This document shows positions 6,648 to 12,604 of a DNA stretch of 30,397 bases, in pieces. Below the pieces are notes generated by a model. That model did no database searches and was not told the DNA's origin. It saw only the letters and a program-made list of their open reading frames with translations. A program made the position numbers and the translations under genes. This DNA is from a virus: positions 1 to 30,397 of IMG/VR virus record IMGVR_UViG_3300021225_000391; one strand, written 5' to 3'. Each line of letters starts with the position of its first letter. Within the stretch, counting starts at the first letter, position 1.

Positions 6648-6914
6648 TCATTTTAATTGTCCAAAACTCTCAATGCAGTTCTTTTGGATGCAGAACTCCG
6701 CAACACACAAGCTCTGTTCATCTTTATATTTATTCTCACTAAAGGAGCCAGTTTCATAAACGATCGCAGGGTCTTTAATTAAGACGCAGGTATCATTTAC
6801 ACCGATCAACTCACCCACATAAATATAATTAAGACAAAAAAATGTTACCCTTTTCCCCATCAAATTTAGCATACCTTCGTTCTCAACTTCAGTTACTTGA
6901 ATTAGCTTTTTCAT
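6648..6914 (-). CDS. Conserved small phage protein, beta-barrel-like
   Basis: 88 residues. The pattern (VTFFCLNYIYVGELIGVNDTCVLIKDPAIVYETG, then a C-terminal IESFG) is familiar from small phage proteins of unknown function. Regular short strands separated by G and N suggest a small SH3- or Sm-like barrel, an inference. The start at 6914 has GAGAGGG upstream, formed by the end of the ERF gene, with only 2 nt between the genes, so the two are probably translated together. Confidence 0.6.
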   Translation of the reverse strand: MKKLIQVTEVENEGMLNLMGKRVTFFCLNYIYVGELIGVNDTCVLIKDPAIVYETGSFSENKYKDEQSLCVAEFCIQKNCIESFGQLK

Positions 6915-6916
6915 AC

Positions 6917-7498
6917 CTACCCTCTCTTATTAGCTTGCTCGATTAGAGAGCTTGCTTCTGATTTTGTAATGTCATCATTAAATTTTACGCCTAGCTTTTT
7001 AAGTAGCGATTTCTGAGCATCACTAGCGGGGCCAGATAATGGCTTTTGCTGACCTATGCCATCGACTTGAAAGGTAGGCTTAATCACTTCTTTTTGAGTT
7101 TGCTTAATAGGATAAGAATCCTGTGGCATAGATACCGAATTACCATCATCGTCTTCGTCTGCAGTAGAAATACCGAGTAAAGCCTGAAGCTGATAACGCT
7201 TATAATATGTAATCAAAGATCCGAGTTTTTGTGGATCGTTCAAAATAGTAATAGGCATCTCGGAAATAAGTTCTTCGCCTGACTCATGGATAAGCTTAGT
7301 GATTAGGATCGTAATCGAATCCTGTACTCTCATGGATTGAATTATCGCAAGACCACAATCTGCCAACGGTTGCCTTACTGCGTCCAGGATACCAGAAAGC
7401 GTAAGATAATCACTTTTAAAAAATGGATTTTGAGCGTCTTTTTTAATTGGCTTAAGATTAGCGTGAAACTTTACGAGAGCCTGACTGATACTTTTCAT
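6917..7498 (-). CDS. erf: ERF-family single-strand annealing recombinase
   Basis: 193 residues. The N-terminal 125 residues match the ERF superfamily pattern: helical start (SISQALVKFHANLKPIKKD), NPFFKSDYLTLSGILDAV, PLADCGLAIIQS, LGSLITYYKRYQLQALLGI, then the acidic ADEDDDGN. A linker of about 30 residues leads to a short C-terminal helical domain (SDAQKSLLKKLGVKF). ERF proteins anneal complementary strands in phage recombination or genome circularisation, with SSB and the nucleases downstream. The start has AGGGG at good spacing. It overlaps the preceding gene by 41 nt. Confidence 0.9.
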   Translation of the reverse strand: MKSISQALVKFHANLKPIKKDAQNPFFKSDYLTLSGILDAVRQPLADCGLAIIQSMRVQDSITILITKLIHESGEELISEMPITILNDPQKLGSLITYYKRYQLQALLGISTADEDDDGNSVSMPQDSYPIKQTQKEVIKPTFQVDGIGQQKPLSGPASDAQKSLLKKLGVKFNDDITKSEASSLIEQANKRG

Positions 7499-7685
7499 TT
7501 GAAACCCCTGTTAATTTAATATTGAACTTTTTGGCAACTTCATTTATCGCCCAATCGAGCTTTTGTTTATCACTTTTTCTAGGACAAAGGCAACGTGTTT
7601 GACTAACAATTTCTTCTTCTTCCCTGAGTGAGTAATAAAGATCATATTCATAGAAGCAATATGGGCAAATTACAATCTCGCTCAT
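7458..7685 (-). CDS. Small zinc-ribbon-like protein
   Basis: 75 residues. CPYC at residues 7-10 and a C-x-C pair (RCLCP) near residue 32 form a likely zinc ribbon, followed by a helical basic C-terminus. It overlaps the upstream gene by ATGA and the ERF gene by 41 nt. Zinc ribbons of this size in early phage operons often bind nucleic acid or host transcription proteins, but no specific role can be claimed. Confidence 0.6.
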   Translation of the reverse strand: MSEIVICPYCFYEYDLYYSLREEEEIVSQTRCLCPRKSDKQKLDWAINEVAKKFNIKLTGVSNEKYQSGSRKVSR

Positions 7686-7867
7686 AGGTCACCTATGTAA
7701 ACAAGCTCACCAGACTCAAGGTCTTCTTCAAGCTGAAATAGAAACGGAACAACATCCTCTGTCATGATCTCGCCATACTGACCTAATAAATGAATCTCTT
7801 TCTTAGTTTGCCAAAAGACTAAAAGCTCGCCTTTGCGATTAGATAAAATAAATTGACGCTTTTTCAT
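7682..7867 (-). CDS. First gene of the leftward early operon, hypothetical
   Basis: 61 residues. The sequence (KKRQFILSNRKGELLVFWQTKKEIHLLG) suggests a small beta-rich N-terminal part and an acidic C-terminus. The ribosome site AAAGGGG is well placed before ATG 7867. It is the first gene after the leftward extended -10 promoter at 7897-7905, so it would be expressed earliest. No family is recognised. Confidence 0.6.
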   Translation of the reverse strand: MKKRQFILSNRKGELLVFWQTKKEIHLLGQYGEIMTEDVVPFLFQLEEDLESGELVYIGDL

Positions 7868-7896
7868 TTAATACCCCTTTTGTTTGGTAGGTAATC

Positions 7897-7905
7897 ATTA
7901 TAGCA
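7897..7905 (-). promoter_or_regulatory. Extended -10 promoter for leftward early operon
   Basis: On the minus strand the sequence is TGCTATAAT, a perfect TGnTATAAT extended -10. The -35 region is poor, as is usual for extended -10 promoters. The predicted start near 7890 gives a leader of about 23 nt before ATG 7867, containing the AAAGGGG ribosome site. Confidence 0.7.
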
Positions 7906-7957
7906 CAATTTCGATCAAGTAAACTTAAGATTGTAAAAATTACATATTTAACATTTA

Positions 7958-7974
7958 TAGATAGTTGCTATCTA
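7958..7974. promoter_or_regulatory. Perfect dyad, candidate operator
   Basis: TAGATAG-TTG-CTATCTA is a perfect 7-bp inverted repeat with a 3-nt centre, about 55-75 bp upstream of the leftward promoter. Size and symmetry fit a site for a dimeric helix-turn-helix regulator such as the XRE-type protein encoded at 10587. No second copy was noticed by eye. Confidence 0.5.
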
Positions 7975-8000
7975 ATAATTATATAGATCGTTTAATTTAC

Positions 8001-8020
8001 AAATCATTAACAAATGATTT
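8001..8020. promoter_or_regulatory. Perfect dyad, candidate operator
   Basis: AAATCATT-AACA-AATGATTT is a perfect 8-bp inverted repeat with a 4-nt centre, lying between the two divergent promoters, about 40 bp upstream of the rightward -35. Its sequence differs from the dyad at 7958, so two regulators or two roles are possible. Confidence 0.5.
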
Positions 8021-8059
8021 AAATCTTTATTACCGTTCTATGGGATTCTTAATTCACCA

Positions 8060-8088
8060 TTGATTGAGCAGGAAGAGACGGTTATATA
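8060..8088 (+). promoter_or_regulatory. Rightward sigma70-like promoter
   Basis: TTGATT, a 17-nt spacer, then TATATA. It is the only well-formed rightward promoter in the control region. Transcription would start near 8095 and give a leader of about 280 nt containing the long hairpin before the first gene at 8375. Confidence 0.6.
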
Positions 8089-8143
8089 CTGCCATGAAAC
8101 CTTGAATTAAGCTTTATACCGGATACCTCAAAGTGATAACTAA

Positions 8144-8241
8144 CTTAAGGATTGAAGGGAAGAGGCAAGGGATATTATTCTTAGTTTAAAGACTGTGAAG
8201 GAATTATCTCCCTAGTTATTCTTTTCCCTTGTTTCCTAAAG
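8144..8241 (+). ncRNA. 98-nt imperfect hairpin, candidate structured RNA or leader element
   Basis: Three stacked helices can be drawn. Outer: CTTAAGGA (8144-8151) with TCCTAAAG (8234-8241), 7 of 8 paired. Middle: AAGGGAAGAG (8155-8164) with CTTTTCCCTT (8221-8230), 10 pairs including one G-U. Inner: AGGGATATTATTC (8168-8180) with GAATTATCTCCCT (8201-8213), 11 of 13 paired. A symmetric 3x3 loop, an asymmetric 3x7 loop and a 20-nt apical loop complete it. It lies about 50 nt after the predicted start of the 8060 promoter and holds no reading frame. It could be a leader switch, an RNase III site, a small RNA or an origin element. The structure is drawn by hand, without an energy calculation. Confidence 0.6.
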
Positions 8242-8374
8242 TGATGTTTATTAATACATACTTACTAAGAACTTTCTTAATGCTTTTCTGTTATTGGTTG
8301 CACCCAAAGATTCTTATTGACTGGTAAACATTACATAATTTGACTTAACTAAATTTGATTGTAACCATATTAGC

Positions 8375-9343
8375 ATGGATAAGATTTCACTTCATGACAT
8401 GCTAGTAAAACTCAGAGATCTTGCTAAGAAGTTAGATAAGACACCAACCTCTAGAGAGTTTATTGCATCGGGTGTTTCTTGGAGACAGATTAGAAACCAA
8501 GGTGGATATAATAAATTAGTTGAGTTATTGGGCTTAGAGTTTAATCAATCTTCCCATACTTCAGAGCCTCATGAACTTCTTATTAGGCCGCCAAAGATTC
8601 TTATCTTTGACTTAGAAGTAGCTCCTGCCATTGCTTATACATACAATTTTAGAGAAGCCTTCATTAATCCTGAGAACATTATCCAAATGCCCTATATTTT
8701 AGCTTATTCAGCTAAATGGTATGGAGAGGATAGGGTTTATTATGGTGACACCAGAAACACGCCTAAAAACGATTTAAAGCTCTTACAAGAGCTATCTGAC
8801 TTAATAGCTGAAGCTGACTATGCCTGTGGGCACAACCTCAAGAGATTTGACCTTCCAACAACACGGGGCAGAATGATCATTGAGGAGATGATGCCACTTA
8901 AAAAGGTTGAGGTTATTGATACTTTGAAGATAGCTTTCAGACATTTTAAATTCCCTTTTTATAAGCTTGGAGAGTTGGCCAAATACCTTAAGTGTGAACG
9001 TGCCAAACTAGATCATGGAAAATTCCCAGGAACTTCATTATTTACTGAAGCTGATAAGGGCAATCTAGAAGCATTCATTGAAATGGAGGCTTATTGTAAA
9101 ATGGATAGTTTAGTGACTGAAGAGGTTCTTAAAAAGCTCATGCCATGGGAGCCATCAATTAACTTTCAGTCATTTTATCAGAAAAGAATATGCTCATGCG
9201 GTTCAGAACAGTTTAAGAAAGATGGGTTTCAGTATGGCCCTTCAAGTGCTCGCCAACGCTTTGCTTGCGTTAAATGTGGAAAAGGTTTTGTGCATAAAGA
9301 CAACATGCTAGATAAGAATATTAAAAAAGAGCTTATTAAATAA
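8375..9343 (+). CDS. DEDDy-type exonuclease with zinc ribbon
   Basis: 322 residues. Residues 10-55 resemble the short helix-rich repeat seen next to homing nucleases (TPTSREF...GVSWRQIRNQGGYNKL). Residues 74-255 form an RNase H-like exonuclease: FDLEV (D79, E81), GHNLKRFDLP (N154, D159) and YCKMD (Y240, D244), that is, the DEDDy set of polymerase B-type or YprB-like exonucleases. Residues 273-301 carry CSCG and CVKCG, a C4 zinc ribbon. No polymerase domain is present. The ATG has no clear Shine-Dalgarno. As first gene after the control region, it probably acts early in DNA processing. Confidence 0.78.
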   Translation: MDKISLHDMLVKLRDLAKKLDKTPTSREFIASGVSWRQIRNQGGYNKLVELLGLEFNQSSHTSEPHELLIRPPKILIFDLEVAPAIAYTYNFREAFINPENIIQMPYILAYSAKWYGEDRVYYGDTRNTPKNDLKLLQELSDLIAEADYACGHNLKRFDLPTTRGRMIIEEMMPLKKVEVIDTLKIAFRHFKFPFYKLGELAKYLKCERAKLDHGKFPGTSLFTEADKGNLEAFIEMEAYCKMDSLVTEEVLKKLMPWEPSINFQSFYQKRICSCGSEQFKKDGFQYGPSSARQRFACVKCGKGFVHKDNMLDKNIKKELIK

Positions 9344-9403
9344 AAGCGTCTTAGTCGGACATTAAATTGTTTTAAAAGTGACCAATCTTGATACGCTTTA
9401 AGT

Positions 9404-9727
9404 ATGAAGAAACTACCAAAAAACGTGACAATATTTGGCCGTAAAATACCTGTTTATTCTCTTTCCTCTGAAGAAATTAAAAAGCTATACCCTGAATTTA
9501 ACCAAGCACCGCAAGGACTTTGGGATTCATGCCATAGAAAGATTGTAATCAATTCAGACTTCCCACTTCTTGACCAAAAATACACCCTTAATCATGAAAT
9601 GGCTCACTCAGTCATGACCTTTGTTGGGTTAGATTTGATCATTGATCCATCTCTACAGGAGGTCATTGTTCAAACCATGGCCACACTAATTGAGGATGCA
9701 CTAAATCAGTCGCAGCTTTTGAAATGA
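9404..9727 (+). CDS. Small HExxH metalloprotein (ImmA/SprT-like)
   Basis: 107 residues. The zinc motif HEMAH lies at residues 64-68 with a downstream Glu (E86) as likely third ligand (LQEVIVQTMAT). The N-terminal half (GRKIPVYSL, GLWDSCHRKIVIN) matches small phage metalloproteins related to ImmA/IrrE or SprT. ImmA-type proteases cleave repressors, so a role near the XRE gene at 10587 is imaginable but not shown. No Shine-Dalgarno is visible before ATG 9404. Confidence 0.7.
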   Translation: MKKLPKNVTIFGRKIPVYSLSSEEIKKLYPEFNQAPQGLWDSCHRKIVINSDFPLLDQKYTLNHEMAHSVMTFVGLDLIIDPSLQEVIVQTMATLIEDALNQSQLLK

Positions 9728-9978
9728 ATATTCTATTTATAAATACTGGTTATCTTCCAAACCATGAGGAATGGGTTAGGTTAGAGAATATCCAGCGAGA
9801 GATTGCAGGATGGAGAGCGGAGCTTCATAGAGATTTTGAATTAAGAAAGTTTACACCAGGGGAAAGATACCTATCTAAACAGAGATTTCATAACGGCATA
9901 CGTCAAAACTGGAAAATATTTCAGGGCTTCAATATAAAAGATTCAAACACTCTTTACTTACCTAACACTTCAAATTAA
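9724..9978 (+). CDS. Hypothetical protein coupled to HExxH gene
   Basis: 84 residues, overlapping the preceding stop as ATGA. It is rich in Arg, Trp and aromatic residues (HEEWVRLENIQREIAGWRAEL), mainly helical in the middle, with no known motif. The tight coupling suggests that it works with the metalloprotein, perhaps as a partner. Confidence 0.5.
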   Translation: MNILFINTGYLPNHEEWVRLENIQREIAGWRAELHRDFELRKFTPGERYLSKQRFHNGIRQNWKIFQGFNIKDSNTLYLPNTSN

Positions 9979-9981
9979 CTT

Positions 9982-10006
9982 TACCTCCACAAAATCAGTG
10001 GAGGTA
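9982..10006 (+). promoter_or_regulatory. Hairpin burying a Shine-Dalgarno
   Basis: TACCTCCAC (9982-9990) and GTGGAGGTA (9998-10006) form a perfect 9-bp stem with a 7-nt loop. The right arm contains GGAGG, the very strong ribosome site for ATG 10011. In the folded form the site is fully paired, so translation should be low unless the hairpin is melted, by a protein, by coupling or by temperature. There is no T-run, so a terminator is unlikely. Confidence 0.7.
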
Positions 10007-10010
10007 TTAA

Positions 10011-10583
10011 ATGATTTATAATGATTGTGTCAAAAGAGCTAAAGAGCTTTTAACGCAAATTGAATGTCATCAGGTTGAAATTGCCTATCTTGCTACTATC
10101 GTGTGTGAAATAAAACACGGTGGAAGACAAACATCCAAAGAATATAATTTAACAAAATTCGCTAAAGACATTGGAATGAATAGAAAAACACTTTCTGGGT
10201 GGGTGTTAATTTACAAAAACATTATTAAAAAAATAGGAATAAACTATAAAGAAGTTTCAAAATCGGACTGGGAAAAGGCTAATTTAATTGACGAATACAT
10301 CAGGCAAGAAATTAGAATCATGCAAACGATTGATGGGAATAAAAGAAAGAAAGGCGCATACAAAGAACTTTCCGAAGATTACGTAAGAGACTTATATGGA
10401 AAAGCTTATTCAACTATTGAACTTCAGCAAAAAGTTAATAATTGGAATAGATACGTTATTTTTATAAAAAACAACCTACAATCAAAAGATTTGAATTTAG
10501 TAAGTGCTTCTTCTTTGTTGTCTATAAAAGAAAACATGGATGCAGCTTCGGACACTATTTTAAGACATTTAAGAAAAGGATAA
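10011..10583 (+). CDS. Putative helix-turn-helix DNA-binding protein
   Basis: 190 residues. Residues 48-70 (KFAKDIGMNRKTLSGWVLIYKNI) resemble a helix-turn-helix with a MNRKTLSGW recognition helix. The rest is helical and lysine-rich. The gene lies between the hairpin-controlled ribosome site and the XRE regulator. It could be a replication or transcription regulator; no family is recognised. Expression is probably restrained by the hairpin at 9982-10006. Confidence 0.5.
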   Translation: MIYNDCVKRAKELLTQIECHQVEIAYLATIVCEIKHGGRQTSKEYNLTKFAKDIGMNRKTLSGWVLIYKNIIKKIGINYKEVSKSDWEKANLIDEYIRQEIRIMQTIDGNKRKKGAYKELSEDYVRDLYGKAYSTIELQQKVNNWNRYVIFIKNNLQSKDLNLVSASSLLSIKENMDAASDTILRHLRKG

Positions 10584-10586
10584 AAA

Positions 10587-10880
10587 ATGATTATTCATTC
10601 TAATGAAGTCGCTAATTTAATGAGAAACCGTAGACGTGAATTAAAAATGTCTCAAGTAAAACTATCGGGAATGGTAGGATTTTCAGAGCGTGAAGGTCAA
10701 TTCGTAAGTAATGTTGAACGCGGAAAATGTCAATTTCCTGTAAGATATATTTCAAAACTTGCCAATGCTCTTGAAGTATCAGAGCTAACAATTATAGAAT
10801 TAATGGCCAACGACTATAGAAATGCAATTATTAAAGAGGTATTAAATGCATCTGAACTATCTAATCAAACAACTAATTAG
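10587..10880 (+). CDS. XRE-family transcriptional regulator (Cro/CI-like)
   Basis: 97 residues. Residues 6-66 form a typical XRE helix-turn-helix: LMRNRRRELKMSQVKLSGMVG, FVSNVERGK, and YISKLANALEVSELTIIELM. A short C-terminal helix follows, with no protease or dimerisation domain of the CI type. The ribosome site AAAAGG lies before ATG 10587. It may act on the dyads in the control region at 7958 and 8001, an inference. Confidence 0.8.
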   Translation: MIIHSNEVANLMRNRRRELKMSQVKLSGMVGFSEREGQFVSNVERGKCQFPVRYISKLANALEVSELTIIELMANDYRNAIIKEVLNASELSNQTTN

Positions 10881-11073
10881 CTACGAACATTCACTAGAAA
10901 ATAAGCTTGATATGCTTACTGAGATAGCAATCATGACAAGTAATGAGAAAGTATTAAAGGCAACCGAGGAGGTAAGACATGAATTGGCAAGTAACCCAGA
11001 AAACACTAAGGACAGGACAGAGAATTTTCGAAGTGACAAACATGCAAGTAACACTAGCAATTTTCAGCTATGA
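10846..11073 (+). CDS. Small helical protein overlapping the regulator gene
   Basis: 75 residues from ATG 10846, with AGAGG 5 nt upstream, overlapping the regulator gene by 35 nt. The first 50 residues are helical (YLIKQLISYEHSLENKLDML); the last 25 are polar and may be less constrained, because another small gene with a stronger ribosome site begins inside it at 10979. Function unknown. Confidence 0.45.
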   Translation: MHLNYLIKQLISYEHSLENKLDMLTEIAIMTSNEKVLKATEEVRHELASNPENTKDRTENFRSDKHASNTSNFQL

Positions 11074-11107
11074 AGAATTAGTTAAATTTCTTGAGGTAAA
11101 CAAATGA
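10979..11107 (+). CDS. Small gene embedded in the previous one
   Basis: 42 residues (MNWQVTQKTLRTGQ...ELVKFLEVNK) in a different frame, overlapping 95 nt of the preceding gene. Support: AGGAGG stands 6 nt before the ATG, one of the best ribosome sites in the window, and its stop overlaps the next start as ATGA at 11104. Against it: short length and heavy overlap. Function unknown. Confidence 0.45.
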   Translation: MNWQVTQKTLRTGQRIFEVTNMQVTLAIFSYEELVKFLEVNK

Positions 11108-11478
11108 ATATCAGAAAATCAATTTCCCACCCGGAACTATTGGTTGGATCAAACGGCTCTATCTATCACGCTTCTACAGGTGAAAGAATTAACTTAATGC
11201 ATGACCACGGAACAACCATGAGAGGTCACATGATCGCTTATAGGCATAACGGAAAGATCAAGCAGTTATCAGTTATTAGACTGGTATTTGAAGCTCATAT
11301 TAAGAAAGCAAAGATACAAACAAATGATTACGTTGAAACAATAGACGGGAATGATTTTAATCCTGATGCGAGTAATTTAACTTACGGATCAAGATACAGA
11401 AAGCCAGAGAAGAAAAAAGTAACCCACAATGGAGAAGAATATTCAACATGGATGGGAATTGATGAAGTTTACTGTTAA
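11104..11478 (+). CDS. Degenerate HNH/NUMOD-like DNA-binding protein
   Basis: 124 residues. The plan follows homing-nuclease-like HNH proteins: NUMOD4-like start (LLVGSNGSIYHAS), GHMIAYRHNGKIKQLSVIRLVFEAH, then DYVETIDGNDFNPDASNLTYGS. In active members the core reads VNHIDG..NN..NLEW; here the catalytic His is replaced by Thr79 and the Asn pattern is weak. It is therefore probably not a nuclease, and may keep only DNA binding. Compare the intact version at 12597. It is coupled by ATGA to the small gene before it. Confidence 0.55.
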   Translation: MNIRKSISHPELLVGSNGSIYHASTGERINLMHDHGTTMRGHMIAYRHNGKIKQLSVIRLVFEAHIKKAKIQTNDYVETIDGNDFNPDASNLTYGSRYRKPEKKKVTHNGEEYSTWMGIDEVYC

Positions 11479-11490
11479 TTATAAATGCCA

Positions 11491-11557
11491 ATTGAGCAGC
11501 GTAAAAGCTTGGTATAACAAAACGTCCGTTGTTTTGTGTGCGTCCTCATTGCTCAAT
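11491..11557. repeat. Nested inverted repeats before HNH gene
   Basis: ATTGAGCA (11491-11498) and TGCTCAAT (11550-11557) are perfect 8-bp complements enclosing a second perfect hairpin, ACAAAAC (11517-11523) with GTTTTGT (11531-11537) around a 7-nt loop. The outer right arm ends 18 nt before the ATG at 11575. It may be an mRNA leader structure. A tRNA was considered and rejected. Confidence 0.5.
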
Positions 11558-11574
11558 ATGGGGAATATTTTACT

Positions 11575-11841
11575 ATGAAAAATTTTAAGTCAGAAAAACC
11601 TTGTATTGTATGCGGAGAATCAAAAGAAAATTACGTAACTCTTCATCACATCTATACAAGAAAAGCTTTTCCTGAGTTTGAAAGTGCGCCATGGAACCTG
11701 ATTCCGGTATGCCAACCATGCCACAATCTTTTTCACTCACTTGGAAATCAAACGATGATGAAGAAGTTTATATCAGTTAGAAATTGGATGGAGCTAAGAG
11801 GTTGGGAAGTATTTAACGGTAAGTTAATTCACAGGGACTAG
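11575..11841 (+). CDS. Small HNH endonuclease
   Basis: 88 residues from ATG 11575, with GGGGA upstream; an ATG at 11536 is in frame but lies within the leader repeat. Zinc-HNH layout: C10-C13, LHH at H24-H25, N41, then C46-x2-C49-H50 and H54. Small HNH proteins lying near terminase genes can support cos-type packaging by nicking; others are plain homing genes. Its 3' end overlaps the opposite-strand gene by 29 nt. Confidence 0.8.
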   Translation: MKNFKSEKPCIVCGESKENYVTLHHIYTRKAFPEFESAPWNLIPVCQPCHNLFHSLGNQTMMKKFISVRNWMELRGWEVFNGKLIHRD

Positions 11842-12055
11842 GTTCATCAAAATAGATAATTACCGTTTCTGGTATGTTGTCAGGTGAACCAAGTTCCCAG
11901 GAATATGCCTCAGCTTCAGAACTATAAGAATCATCCGAGTTAATTAGTTCGTTCACTGGTTCAGGCTCTTTATAATCAGAATAGATTGCTTGAAGTAAAT
12001 AATCGTTAGGGTAAAAAACGGGTAAACTTAGAATAACTATTATAAGGGTCTTCAT
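11813..12055 (-). CDS. Small exported protein on the opposite strand
   Basis: 80 residues. The N-terminus (MKTLIIVILSLPVFY) is a short signal peptide or anchor; the rest is strongly acidic (EPEPVNELINSDD, SSEAEAYSWELGSPD). It is the only leftward gene among rightward ones between 8375 and the end, so it resembles a separately controlled accessory (moron) gene. No ribosome site is evident. It is divergent from the lipoprotein gene at 12139. Confidence 0.5.
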   Translation of the reverse strand: MKTLIIVILSLPVFYPNDYLLQAIYSDYKEPEPVNELINSDDSYSSEAEAYSWELGSPDNIPETVIIYFDEPSPCELTYR

Positions 12056-12122
12056 AATTTATTATTAAACTAAATCTGTACTATATAAAGAATTTAATGA
12101 CTTACAGCATTAGTCAATTATG

Positions 12123-12131
12123 TGGTATAAT
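12123..12131 (+). promoter_or_regulatory. Extended -10 promoter for lipoprotein gene
   Basis: TGGTATAAT is a perfect TGnTATAAT. The predicted start falls at about 12138, on the ATG at 12139, so the transcript would be leaderless. The same extended -10 form is used by the leftward early promoter at 7897-7905. Confidence 0.6.
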
Positions 12132-12138
12132 AGAACAT

Positions 12139-12333
12139 ATGCAATACTTAACCATCATTTTAATAGCCTTTATTCTATGCGCTTGCGGTAAGTCAGATAA
12201 AAAATGTATGAGCATGGATGAAGCAGTTCTCAGGTGCAAAGCTGATTTAGTGCAAAGATACTATCCTGGACAAGTGCCAACAACAGAGAATCGAATTTGT
12301 GAAACAAGCTACCCTGTTCAATCTTGTTATTGA
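12139..12333 (+). CDS. Small lipoprotein, possible moron
   Basis: 64 residues from ATG 12139. The lipoprotein signal is clear: MQYLTIILIAFILCACGK with LCAC as lipobox. The mature part has four further Cys residues (KKCMSMDEAVLRCKAD, RICETSYPVQSCY), suggesting two disulfides in the periplasm. An upstream ATG at 12097 would destroy the signal. Phage lipoproteins expressed from their own promoters are often superinfection-exclusion factors or virulence-type morons; that role is inferred. Confidence 0.65.
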   Translation: MQYLTIILIAFILCACGKSDKKCMSMDEAVLRCKADLVQRYYPGQVPTTENRICETSYPVQSCY

Positions 12334-12366
12334 CAACCATGTAAAATTTACAATAGCCTGAGTTAA

Positions 12367-12381
12367 AGACTCCGTGAGTCT
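12367..12381 (+). other. Hairpin between lipoprotein and next gene
   Basis: AGACTC-CGT-GAGTCT, a perfect 6-bp stem with a 3-nt loop, extendable by three more pairs after a small internal loop. It is followed by AAAC rather than T-rich DNA, so terminator function is doubtful. A second small repeat, CCC-AGT-GGG at 12391-12399, lies just before ATG 12404. Confidence 0.4.
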
Positions 12382-12403
12382 AAACATTAACCCAGTGGGC
12401 TAG

Positions 12404-12604
12404 ATGGAAATAAATTCAGATCATTCCGTGATTGGGTCGTGCCAGTGCGTCTTGGAATCAATTAAGACAAGAGTTGATGGATCAATAAGCGTATCAATTT
12501 CAATAGATGCCTCTAATCAAGAAATTCTTTCAAGGCTTTTAACGAATTTTTCATTTAATAAAAGATTAATGCAGGTTGCCTTTGTAGAGGTTAACAATGG
12601 TTAG
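12404..12604 (+). CDS. Small hypothetical protein
   Basis: 66 residues. The sequence (SVIGSCQCVLESIKTRVDGSISVSISI) predicts an alpha/beta fold with no known motif. The ATG lacks a Shine-Dalgarno and lies just after a GGG-paired repeat. It overlaps the next gene by 8 nt. Similar small proteins occur in phages near terminase genes in my recollection, without a function. Confidence 0.5.
   Translation: MEINSDHSVIGSCQCVLESIKTRVDGSISVSISIDASNQEILSRLLTNFSFNKRLMQVAFVEVNNG

Larger units (their letters stand above)
7868..8374. promoter_or_regulatory. Gene-free divergent control region
   Basis: 507 nt without a convincing coding frame, separating the leftward early operon from the rightward genes. It holds a leftward extended -10 box, two perfect dyads, a TTGATT/TATATA rightward promoter and a 98-nt hairpin, each listed separately. 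Two TTGACT hexamers 23 nt apart (8317 and 8340) have no matching -10 boxes. The composition is very AT-rich up to about 8050. The arrangement is what one expects of a lysis-lysogeny or early-late switch, or of a replication origin. Confidence 0.75.

Noticed and set aside
8317-8371. Two TTGACT boxes before the 8375 gene as promoters.
   Set aside because: No acceptable -10 box at 15-19 nt from either of them.
11492-11556. A tRNA with anticodon-like loop GTCCGTT.
   Set aside because: There is no T arm and no regular D stem, and the span is too short; kept only as inverted repeats.
12330-12356. TTGACA as -35 of a promoter for the 12404 gene.
   Set aside because: The only -10-like box (TACAAT) is at 13 nt, too close; spacing of 17 gives no match.
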